NCBI GenBank assembly: GCA_038373885.1
Contig: JAWZYV010011619.1
Coordinates: forward strand, 2,480,001-2,544,000
Length of the DNA stretch: 64,000 bases
Origin: Cheiracanthium punctorium
Lineage: Eukaryota; Arthropoda; Arachnida; Araneae; Cheiracanthiidae
Reading direction: 5' to 3'
Below the pieces are notes generated by a model that saw only the letters and a list, made by a program, of their open reading frames with translations, had not been told where the DNA came from and searched no databases. This document shows positions 50,082 to 58,929 of this stretch, piece after piece (position 1 is the first letter of the stretch; every line of letters starts with the position of its first letter). The translations under genes and the position numbers were made by a program.

Positions 50082-52506
50082 ATGCTTAAAATTAAGTATT
50101 TAAATACTTGTTTTGTGTTTCCCCAGGAAAGATTTAGAGCTATCTTTGTTCTTTAAAAGAGAAAAACATCTTATTTCCTTCGGCCGAAAAGAGAGCACTA
50201 CACTAGAGTACAAAATACATTTTTTTTAATGTAAAAGCGGTGAAATTAAAGCTCTTTACAATTTTTGTATCTTCATTGCGATAATAGCGCATTGTAGTCA
50301 CGAGATACATCAAGACAGAAGTAAAATTGAATGTAAGAAGTAGTTAAATTGACAATGAAATATTTAATAAATTATATGGAATAGTCTTTACAGGTTTATC
50401 TTCTGCTGGGTAAGAGAATAGCGCACATGGTACAGACAACAACTGGAGCTTGATATAATCTTAAGAAAAATTTAAATTTCCTTGAGGAAAAATTCATATG
50501 ATTGCATGATTCCTGTTTAAATTAACGTATTTACGCATTGTTGAAAGGCGCAATTAAAGCAGAAACGAAATTTTGAATCGAGACACAATATATTTCGTTA
50601 GTAAGTCACATGTACAAGGAGTACCGGATGATTTTCCACCTTTTTTATATAAAAAAAAGTATATTTAAAGAGAGAAACTAAATTTTTTAAAATCTCTCTT
50701 TTTTTGTAGTTGCAGTGCAAACCTTAGTAGTATTCCAAATTGTACTTGCGTTTCGTACGAATCGTTATACAAGTATCTCCGAACATATTCGGCCGCCTGG
50801 ATGGTGTTTCTCTTCCACGAAAGAATTATTATTTTTAAAGAAGGAATACGTTCCTTACAATTTGTAATCCAGAAACACTTTTATCACACGCTTCATGAGC
50901 AATAAAATATGTTTCAGCAGCCATTTTTTTCGAAATGATGAATTAAAACCTCCCGCGAAGGTTTTTCTAATGAAGCGCAATAAAAATATTTAGTGTTTTC
51001 AACATTTTTGTTGGGGAATCAAGATATTCTTCTGACGAAAAGAAAGAAAAAAATCAGACATTTTTTTCCGCATTTGTGATTAAAGCCATTTATGTGTGAA
51101 GGCCAGGAATTAGCTTGTACACTTCATACTTTCATGGCATATTTACAGGGAAGTTAACATACGCATATCACCATAATCACACGCATATCACCATGAATAC
51201 CGTTAACTCTGACTAAGGACAGATTGCTGGACATCCTTTTTTTACCGTAGTTGATGCTTTCTTGCAAATCCGTAACATTGCCCAGCTTCACCAGAAAACA
51301 CCCTAGAGTACAGCATGAAGAGAAAGGACTTAAAATCTCGATCAACAGATACACTCAAGTAAGCGTTCAAAGGTCTTCATGTTGACTTGCCACCCATCCC
51401 TCTGAAAAACGTTCCAAACATCAATTTACAATTCTTTCTAAAATTTTGCGTGATGTGTAACTGTTCAGCACATTAGACAGTTATTTCCTTTTTATATTCT
51501 TTCAACAGAGAAAAACAAACCGTCTCTGGAGTAAAGCAGACCCTTGTTGATGAGTAGGTTTAAAAGCGTGTCACTGGGTAGCTAAGAATCTGCAGATTCA
51601 CCGTTGACTTTTCTTTTTCCGCATTATGTCAATTTTCTGCTCCCGTACTGTTAGTGAGAAAAACTTATTTACCGATTACATCCATTTTTCTTTACGATGT
51701 TATTCAAGCAAATAAGGAAGCACTTCGGTTTCCAAGCAAATGAGAAAGCATTTCGGTTTCCAAATAAATTTTAAGATTTCTTGCAGGTTCTGACCAAATA
51801 AAGGTAGAAGAAATAGCACAAAAAGTCTAATCTAGTAGATCTGTGTTAGTGACGACTATGTTACCAATGAAAACAATTGACTCTTCTTTTCTCAACTACT
51901 CTCTCAGGTGATGATCCAGGATCTCGCTGGAGTACCAATTGCTTTATGAATGGTTTTGCTTCACTTAACACTCTAAAAAAAATGTGCACCCTCTAACCGC
52001 ACAGTCAATGTGCGTTCCGTGAGCGCACATACTATTTGCACGATCATTGCACAATAATTTGACAAACATTGACGTCATGACTAAAGTCTTGACGTCAGAG
52101 ATACACTGAATTTTTGGTTTTTAGAAAATAATTATGAATAGATGAATATAGTTTAAATTAAAAATAAGTTTCTGAATTATACATAAATTTAATTTAGTTA
52201 AATACTTCTTGGGGCCATTCGTTAAAAATTGAATTCATATAATTTCTATTGGCAGCTATGCTGAGTAGCTGCAACGTGTGCAGCGCAGCATTTCTTTACT
52301 TCCTTACCGAATAACGAGGCAATTCGAAACGTGTATTACCTGGTTTTGTATTTTAGCTATCAAATTAAAGGTACATCTTTTATTTATCATTTTTATTATT
52401 ATTTTTTTTTCAGTAAAAAGTTAGAAATTTTTTTTCTGAATTTCTAACAAGATCATCGAATTATTTAAATTGATTTCTATTAAAAAAACATTTTTGCGAT
52501 CACTAG
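49085..52506. other. AT-rich DNA with a long (AC)n microsatellite
   Basis: No supported gene. Besides the microsatellite at 50014-50079 there is a 26-bp imperfect tandem duplication at about 51706-51765 (CGGTTTCCAA blocks) and a TGACGTCA-like pair near 52071-52099. The minus frame 51154-51354 has no recognisable domain. Confidence 0.45.
50014..50079. repeat. (AC)n microsatellite, ~33 units
   Basis: Uninterrupted AC dinucleotides over about 66 bases. No function implied. Confidence 0.95.
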
Positions 52507-52893
52507 TTTACATGCTGCTTAACATTCCCGATTAAATGTTGTCAGGATGGGTGCAAAAGTGCATGTACAAATGTATTTAATCTGATGAAACATATTGAAA
52601 AATATCACTTATCAACGATCGATAAAGTAGCTTTTGTTCCTAGTTTGTTGTCTGAAGTTGTTGAAAATGCTGAAGAGGATAATGTGCCGATGGAGGTAGT
52701 GCACACGTACCTACAACAAAATGAACAAGATGTTAATTCAAAGGAAGCTCTTACACATGAAATTTTATTAGTTGTTTCTGAATTGAGAAGCAATAGCAGT
52801 CTTCCACATAACATTGTATCTCTTTTTGTAAATTCTTGTAACTCTGTAGCACAGCTAGTCGCTTCTTTCTGTGTTAAAAAATTCGAGCAGTAG
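52507..52893 (+). CDS. Short zinc-finger reading frame (possible exon or transposon-derived)
   Basis: The frame is open from 52507 (after an in-frame TAG at 52504-52506) to a TAG at 52891-52893. Its first ATG is at 52585, but upstream codons in the same frame complete a C2H2 finger: CCQDGCKSACTNVFNLMKH then IEKYH, i.e. C-X4-C-X12-H-X4-H. So the true protein, if any, starts upstream, probably in another exon. The remaining ~90 residues are acidic then mixed hydrophobic (ALTHEILLVVSELRSNSSL), with no domain I can name. Opposite-strand frame 52605-52913 is the shadow. It may be an exon of a transposon-encoded zinc-finger protein. Confidence 0.4.
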   Translation, partial: FTCCLTFPIKCCQDGCKSACTNVFNLMKHIEKYHLSTIDKVAFVPSLLSEVVENAEEDNVPMEVVHTYLQQNEQDVNSKEALTHEILLVVSELRSNSSLPHNIVSLFVNSCNSVAQLVASFCVKKFEQ

Positions 52894-53059
52894 AACAAAA
52901 GCAGAGCTGCCAACTCTTACGTTTTTTTCGGGAGGTTTCCCACCACAATTTTTAATCAGTTTTATTTTGGATTAAATTTTTGGCCTTGTTTTAACCATAA
53001 GCTGTTAATTAATAAATTGAATAAAAAACTTTGTGTAAAAACACACATAAGATGTTACT

Positions 53060-53115
53060 TGTAACTTGACACGATCGTTTCGACCAAAAATTCTTTCTAT
53101 CTTCATCAGTCAAAG
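53060..53115 (-). ncRNA. Hammerhead-ribozyme-like motif near Penelope-like remnant (weak)
   Basis: On the minus strand CTGATGA (53109-53103) is followed after about 21 bases by GAAA (53081-53078) and then by GTC (53070-53068), the order of conserved hammerhead core elements. The bases between can fold as stem II (GATAG...GGTC with wobble pairs), and ACG/TGT gives a short stem III. One extra A sits between CTGATGA and stem II, and stem I pairs poorly. Penelope-like elements are known to carry hammerhead motifs; this copy is at best degenerate. Confidence 0.22.
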
Positions 53116-53590
53116 CCCTTCGTCACACAGAACTGGGGGAACTGAAAAAAATAAACAAACAAGCATGTTGCCACAAAGAAAAAAGAAAAGCCAAACGAAA
53201 CCACGGAGAGGGAGAAAGGGGGGAGAGGGATAAGAAAAAGAAAATAAGGATAAAAATACATAAATAAATAATAAGAAGAACAATAAAAAGCAAAAAAGAA
53301 AACACAAACACACACAAAAAAGAAAGACAAAAGAAAGTAGAACAAAGAAATGAACAAAAAACATAAATAACATAAAAACACAAATAATGTATATATTTTT
53401 TATATATATACAACATACAGGACAGCACAATATAATAATTTTTAATAATAAAAATAATAAAATAAAAAACGTAAAGGAAAGACAGAATCACACACACAAA
53501 GAAAAAAACAAAATAAAGAGCAAACAAATAAAAGAATAGGAAAAAAAGTTAAAAAAAAAGGGTAGCAGAAGAAAAGGGGGAGTAGAGGAA
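53110..53590. repeat. Purine-rich low-complexity tract
   Basis: The plus strand is A/G-rich with repeated AAAGAAA and ACACAAA runs. The overlapping minus-strand frames here (53106-53381, 53110-53430, 53123-53527), made of Phe, Leu, Cys and Tyr, come from this composition and are not genes. It corresponds to the 3' region of the Penelope-like remnant. Confidence 0.75.
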
Positions 53591-54191
53591 GAAAGTGAAT
53601 AGAACCTTGCAACAGCAGCTTCCAAGCAGAATGAACGAAAGGAACGGAAGAACCATCGTTCACAAGACGTTCCAAGTGCTGGGTAATGGAAAAACCTTCT
53701 AAAAAATCAAGATGGGACAAAGATTGAGGAGTGCACAATATCTTAGCCTTAGAAAACTGAAAACGATGATTGGAATTCCAACAATGTGAGGCAATAGAAG
53801 ATTTGGAAAACTCGTGCTTAGAAACATATCTCTCATGCTCTTTGAACCTAAATTTGAGAGCTCTTCTGGTCTGACGATTATAGCCCAAATCACAAGATCC
53901 ACAAGGAATACAATAAACACCCCAACGGTTCTCAGTAGGAATAGGATCTTTAAGGGAAAGAAATTTAAGTTTATTGACAGGTTTAAAAATGACTTTGAAA
54001 AGGAAATTTTTGAGAAGTTTAGAAATTTTGTATCCTAAAGGTGAAAAGAAAGTTAGTACAATTAATTCGTTCTGAAAATTAATAGTGGTAGTAGAAGTAT
54101 TAGGCTTATTAAGAGCTTTATCAATAATACAGGGGCTAAAACCACGAGAAACAGCTAAGGATTTTAAGTAACTAAGTTCAATACAATTTTT
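53442..54191 (-). pseudogene. Penelope-like retroelement, C-terminal part with GIY-YIG endonuclease domain
   Basis: One minus-strand frame is open from 54191 (just inside an in-frame stop at 54192-54194) to 53442. It reads a Penelope-type linker (ELSYLKSLAVSRGFSPCIID) and then GVYCIPCGSCDLGYNRQT, the GIY...YIG endonuclease start with the Cys pair usual in Penelope-like elements, followed by RRALKFRFKEH carrying the catalytic Arg region, and SIASHCWNSNHRFQFSKAKI. YIG is replaced by YNR, suggesting decay. The reverse transcriptase domain is absent: the copy is 5'-truncated. The frame runs on into low-complexity sequence after about 53560. Confidence 0.75.
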
Positions 54192-54266
54192 CTATTTGCC
54201 AAAAATTGTCTTACTTTAATTTTTCTAAGCTAGTGAAATAAACACATTAAAATGCGCCCTATTATC

Positions 54267-54303
<37 letters not shown>
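54267..54303. repeat. (ATT)n microsatellite
   Basis: About 12 ATT units, uninterrupted. Confidence 0.95.
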
Positions 54304-55085
54304 GCAGGAAAAGCTTTTGGAGCTCTAGCAAATCAGAATTCTTAATTTTTATAGTTCTGCTTTTAAAAAATGCATCATAAGATTACTGTTGCATCATAAG
54401 ATTATTATTGAAACTGTTACTGTGCTGTTGAAAATGTACAAAATTAGATAAACAAAGTCTTTTTTTTTCATATATTATAGATAATAAATTCATGAACTAC
54501 TTCAATATTTCTTTATGAAAATCTTTTCAAGTTGAGATTTTTAATTTGTTTCTCAAATTACAACGTAAATAGCACTTTCGTTTTCAATAACGTTTATTAA
54601 AATAATTTTTCTTCTCGTTCAGTCATTCTTTTAGTGCTGCAGGAATATAAAATGTTCTACTTAAAATATCTTTTGAGATCATCAACAAAATACTTTAAAT
54701 GTAGAAGTTTACATTAAAAGTTTAGTAAAAAGTAAGCAGATGTGATAATTAATAGAACATCTTACGTAAGTTTATCCTTTTAAAATATTAGTTATTGTTT
54801 GGATGCCTATAAAATAAAGTAAAACTTCAATTTTGTAATTCTCAAAGGGAAATATTTTGTTACCGAAAGTTTTATTTTTTAATTTAAACTTTGAAATAAA
54901 ATATTTAGACAAGGAAATAAATCAATTTATATTTTCCATTTTAAACACTTTAATGGAGTAATTATAATTTTGTTTCTTTAATATATGAATCAGTTGATTT
55001 CAAAAGAAGACTTCTGTACTCTTGGCGATTTTGTTATATTTTATCTTTCGATTAAATATAGACGCATTGCTTGGTATTAATGGGT
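54304..55085. other. AT-rich DNA without a recognised gene
   Basis: Nothing supportable was found on either strand. Confidence 0.5.
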
Positions 55086-55330
55086 ATCAAAAGGTTCGCA
55101 TTTACTGTTGAATACATGATAGATATATTGTATCTCTAACGGCCTTACTCACCAAAGACGCATATTAATCCTAAAACGCGTGTTAAAGTCATCGGTAAGA
55201 TATCTTACCTATGGTTTTAACACGCCTATAAAAGTTTGAATTAATTCGCATGTCAAGTGTTGGGTGAATAAGGCCGTCAGTTAGAGATGATCGTCATAGA
55301 AAATTTCATTTTTTCCCTCTCATTTATATT
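55086..55330 (+). repeat. Duplicated segment, copy 1, containing a MITE at 55141-55275
   Basis: The unit ATCAAAAGGTTCG...GAAAATTTCATTTT is repeated at 55394-55610. It contains a 135-bp MITE (55141-55275) with ends GGCCTTACTCACCAAAGACG and, reverse-complemented, GGCCTTATTCACCCAACAC. The MITE centre is the perfect 16-bp palindrome GGTAAGATATCTTACC. Confidence 0.75.
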
Positions 55331-55393
55331 TTACATTTTAGATTATTTTCCATTTATAGATTACTCTCATTTATAGATTATTTTATATTTATC

Positions 55394-55610
55394 AAAAGGT
55401 TCGTATTCACTGTTGAATACATGATATGTGTATTGTATCTCTAATGCCTTATTCACCAAATACGCGGATTAATCCTTTTAAAGTCATCGGTAAGATATCT
55501 TACCTATGGTTTTAACACGCAAGTTTGGATTAATTCGCATTTCAAATGTTTGGCGAATAAGGCCGTCAGTTAGATGATCCTCGTGGAAAATTTCATTTTC
55601 CCCCTCTCCT
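55394..55610 (+). repeat. Duplicated segment, copy 2, containing a MITE at 55445-55564
   Basis: Same unit as 55086-55330, about 310 bp downstream. The MITE here is about 120 bp, with the same GGTAAGATATCTTACC centre and the ends GCCTTATTCACC / GGCCTTATTCGCC. Flanking DNA on both sides of the MITE is also duplicated, so the whole segment was copied after MITE insertion. Confidence 0.75.
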
Positions 55611-56713
55611 GTAACATTTCAAGAATGTTAGAATTCCTCTTTTAAAATCAACCGATTCTTGAGCTCTATTTCCAAAACTGTGGATCTTGCAAAAGATAAA
55701 ATAGTTCATGTTGAAGAGGCAAAAGCTCAAAATATCGAGAATAATAGACATTTAAATACCGAATAAAATTGACGTGTAATCTTTTCTGTCAGGTATGGGT
55801 TATACGCTTGTTCTTTAGAACCCACTTGTATCTTCTAAATCCATTCCCTTGTTAGACAGTTGTCAAAAGAGAGTGGAAGACCTGAATACTGGCACTGTTA
55901 AAGATCACCAGTGTACTTAGCTTCGCACTGTGAATGAATGGTACGTACACTCTCTCAATAAAGTATTCGAATTAAGTCAAATTTCCTATGTCTTTGTTCT
56001 TTGTAAAAACTGAATCGTGTCATATATAGTAATTACGCCTCCTATTTCTTTCTAATTTCGCTTTTTTCTAAAAAGACGAATTAGATATTAACGAAATTAA
56101 AATAGGAAATGTGGGAATTACTCGAATACTTTTGTGAGTGGATGTACTCAATGTGGTTTGTGATCAGCCTTAAAGTTTATATTACTTTTATCGTAATCAA
56201 TTCATTTCACCTTTTTTTATCAACTTATTTATTTTATCAACTTATTATTATCTCAACTTTATCAATTAATCTATATATTATAAACATAAATGAATGTTGG
56301 TATGTAGTATATATGAAGTTGATAAACTCGTTTGACCGATCACCATGAAATTTGGTACACCTAAGTCTTTTCGCATGGAGAAAGTTTTTATGCTATCCAT
56401 TTTACTTTAACTCGCCATTAGCTGGCGCTGCAAAATTTATCCTGCAGTAGCTCTTTGAAAGAGAATTGATTTGTTTGCAAAACACTTCTTACGTTCCTTT
56501 TTATCTAAATAAGTTTTTGTGTTATCATTTTGCAGTTACGCTATGCACCCTCTCAATTAAGTATCTGTAAGGCAAAGCTTATGTCACCAGTCGGTGCTTT
56601 GAAATTTCGATAGAATCAATTTCACTTATATTAACAAGAAAAACATTTGATTCCTTCCGTAAGAAGAATGGATACGCAATAGTATATATACAATACATAT
56701 ACATATATATATA
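55611..56713. other. AT-rich DNA up to the LTR retrotransposon insertion site
   Basis: No gene was recognised. The frames at 56109-56348 (+) and 56579-56764 (-) have no domain. The last ~35 bases are TA-rich (TATACATATATATATA), the target into which the LTR element inserted. Confidence 0.5.
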
Positions 56714-57050
56714 TGTAATGTATAAAAAGGTAATTTGGGTTTTACTAGTTTGGGTATTGTTCAAGCGGGTACTTTCACTAAGTTTTGCTTTCCTGTCATA
56801 CTTGCCACGCGCGCTCTGGAGCTATGTTTTATTTATTTTGTTATTTGTCAGACATCAGGCCGTCGATTCTGAGTTCTTTAGATGTACACGTGTCCTCACG
56901 CCCTTTTAGCCCCGGATGGGGGTCATGTTTGTAAATGTGTGTGGTTCGATCAGAGATAAGAGAGAGGAGGAGTTGTGTCTTCGCAGACCACGTGGTGTGG
57001 TAAGCGTAAATACTCCCGCACATCGAAAATCGGGGGACTTCTGCCACTGG
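56714..57050 (+). repeat. 5' LTR, first ~337 bp only
   Basis: Bases 56714-57050 match 63029-63367 of the 3' LTR, apart from a 2-base difference (CACTAAG versus CACTGTAAG). After the shared CTTCTGCCACTGG the sequences are unrelated, so the remaining ~142 bp of the LTR, including the AATAAA, is missing here. The minus-strand frame in both LTR copies (56841-57116, 63158-63454) is only a by-product of the repeat. Confidence 0.9.
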
Positions 57051-57837
57051 CCTACTCCTTGAGTCCGCTCTCCACCGGCCAACTTCGTCGAGCCCTGCTC
57101 TGGGAGATTTCAACACCGACTGATGACTCAGGTTACCTTCTGAAGTACTTCACAGAACGTCCTGTACGTTCTACGCCGTTAATGCCGAAATGGAAGAACG
57201 TCTGCATTGATGAACAGCCTTTTCTGCAGCGCTCATCATACCGAAATCTGCGCCTCCTAATTCATCTTTTTTTTTTTCCTTTTTCGCACGTTCGCCACAA
57301 ACCAAAACTCCTGTCATCATTACAGCGCGGCGGTGCGTCAAATTTCACCCAAAACAGGCCCCCACGAGAAGTGTGTGCAACTGGTGAATTATTTCCCCCT
57401 TTTCTCCGCACCGAATATTTTTGTTTTTGTGCGGTTGATCGAAACTCTTCCTGCCTGCATTGAACTTGTGAGATAAGATTTTTTTTTTTGAGTGTGTTTT
57501 GTTTATCTTTGAAGGATGACGATTTTAATTTGTGGATATCAATTTCTTTCGTAAAAGTAAGCGATTTTTATTTTAGAGTTGAAGTGAACATTAGAACATT
57601 ATATTTAAATGGTTATTAATTGTGTGTGTGTTATTTTAAAGGGCTATTTTAGTGTTGATGAAAAAAAAAAATATTTGATATATCTGCATTTTTTTTTACA
57701 TTAATATAGTATTTTCATTAAGGTAAGATTTTGTAAATTTATTGCAGTATTGTTATTAATGTTGCTAAATAAGATTTCTGAATGCAATTATTAAATGCTT
57801 CTCCGTTCAGGTAAAAATTTAGAAAAAAAATTTCAGC
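57051..57837 (+). other. Leader between truncated 5' LTR and gag
   Basis: About 790 bp with no counterpart in the 3' LTR. It opens with GC-richer sequence (57051-57470), then AT-rich DNA with several T and A runs up to the gag start. A primer-binding site would normally follow the LTR directly; none is recognised, consistent with the disrupted LTR end. The open frame 56975-57463 crosses the LTR/leader junction and has no domain. Confidence 0.6.
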
Positions 57838-58818
57838 ATGTCGTTAGATGGTAAAGAAAATACACAAACTATTGCCACTATGTCCCTGCAAAAAAGTGAT
57901 GAGTTTATTGCCCCCTTTAATTTTGAAGATAATATGAGTTTTGAAAGTTGGATAGCATATTACGAACAGTGTTGCTTACAACAAAATAAAGATGAAGACT
58001 GGAAATTTCAAAATATAGGAAAATTTCTTAAGGGGTCTGCCTTAACAACATACATAAATAATATTGCAAATTGTAATAATTGGCAAGAATTGGTTGAAAT
58101 ACTGAGAGAAAAATATATTTCATGTACCGTGTTTACTTTCATGGATTTTACAAATTTAAAACTAGAAAAAATTTCGAATCTTATAACTTATTTTCATGAA
58201 AAATTAGAAATAGGTAGAAAATTGGGGCTACCTAATAATATAATATTAGAAGGATTGACCAATGGTCTTCCTAGTAATGTGAGAGCACTTTTAACCCTGC
58301 AACCACCCAGTAGTGCCACCGAGTGGCTTAAGGTAGCGTCAAAATTAATTAAAATTCACGAACCGCCCCAACAGGCAAGTTTTACCTCCTCGCCCAATAA
58401 TGCACAAAATTCTAGTTACTTTACACCCAAGCTTCGGAATTTTAGACCCTACCATGCTCCTGTTTATAACCGACCAAATTGGCGTCAACCAATTCATAAT
58501 TCAACCCAAGGGCGAACCCAAATAAATAATTGGCCCCGTTTTCGACCCCTATCTCAAAGTCCTCAAAGTTTACACCACCAAAATAATGCCAATTACCAAG
58601 AAAGCATCCTACCTAGAACTCCATGTAGAAAATGCGAGGGGCTAGGGATAAGTAATGCTTTCCATTGGGCGCATAATTGTCCCTTTAAAAGTAACAACCA
58701 AATTGCGACAAACCCATATGCGACACCAATTATGACTCACCCGAATATGACTTCGAACACCACTATTTTAAATTCACAAAATAATGGTACTAAGACCTCG
58801 CGAGAAGAGAACTTATGA
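57838..58818 (+). CDS. gag: Gag polyprotein of Ty3/gypsy retrotransposon
   Basis: 326 codons. It is the structural protein that would assemble the cytoplasmic particle. Residues ~30-180 fit the retrotransposon Gag pattern (FESWIAYYEQCC, W..IGKFLKGSAL, LREKY, then LP..... EGLTNGLP). Residues 180-260 are Pro-, Asn- and Gln-rich. Residues 263-281 form a single nucleic-acid-binding knuckle, C263-X2-C266-X9-H276-X4-C281; the usual CCHC knuckle has four residues before His, so this one is extended. The ATG at 57838 follows an A-rich leader, with another in-frame ATG at 57880. The frame ends in TGA (58816-58818) and pol continues in the same frame. Confidence 0.88.
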   Translation: MSLDGKENTQTIATMSLQKSDEFIAPFNFEDNMSFESWIAYYEQCCLQQNKDEDWKFQNIGKFLKGSALTTYINNIANCNNWQELVEILREKYISCTVFTFMDFTNLKLEKISNLITYFHEKLEIGRKLGLPNNIILEGLTNGLPSNVRALLTLQPPSSATEWLKVASKLIKIHEPPQQASFTSSPNNAQNSSYFTPKLRNFRPYHAPVYNRPNWRQPIHNSTQGRTQINNWPRFRPLSQSPQSLHHQNNANYQESILPRTPCRKCEGLGISNAFHWAHNCPFKSNNQIATNPYATPIMTHPNMTSNTTILNSQNNGTKTSREENL

Positions 58819-58821
58819 CTA
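58816..58821 (+). promoter_or_regulatory. Candidate stop-codon readthrough site, UGA CUA
   Basis: The gag stop UGA is followed immediately by CUA, and the frame then stays open for 852 codons into pol. UGA followed by C, and particularly by CUA, is a documented readthrough-promoting context in some viral and cellular genes. The protease DTGS (58906-58917) lies before the first pol ATG at 58930, so internal initiation there would omit the active site. Gag-Pol by readthrough therefore fits best. A plain nonsense mutation in a fused gag-pol cannot be excluded. Confidence 0.6.
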
Positions 58822-58929
58822 TTTACTGTACCCGGGTACCTAAGGAAAAAATTAACTCAACCCAAAATTGACAATTTTGAATTTTTAAGTGTTCCCTGTG
58901 TCATAGACACTGGTTCTACACTCTCTGTC

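Noticed and set aside
53106..53527. Three long hydrophobic minus-strand frames resembling membrane proteins
   Set aside because: They arise from a purine-rich low-complexity tract; residues are almost only Phe, Leu, Cys, Tyr and Val, and the frames overlap each other.
56841..57116. Minus-strand frame repeated at 63158-63454
   Set aside because: It lies within the LTRs and is duplicated only because the LTRs are.
56975..57463. 162-codon frame at the 5' end of the LTR element
   Set aside because: It crosses the LTR/leader junction, has no domain and sits before gag in untranslated DNA.
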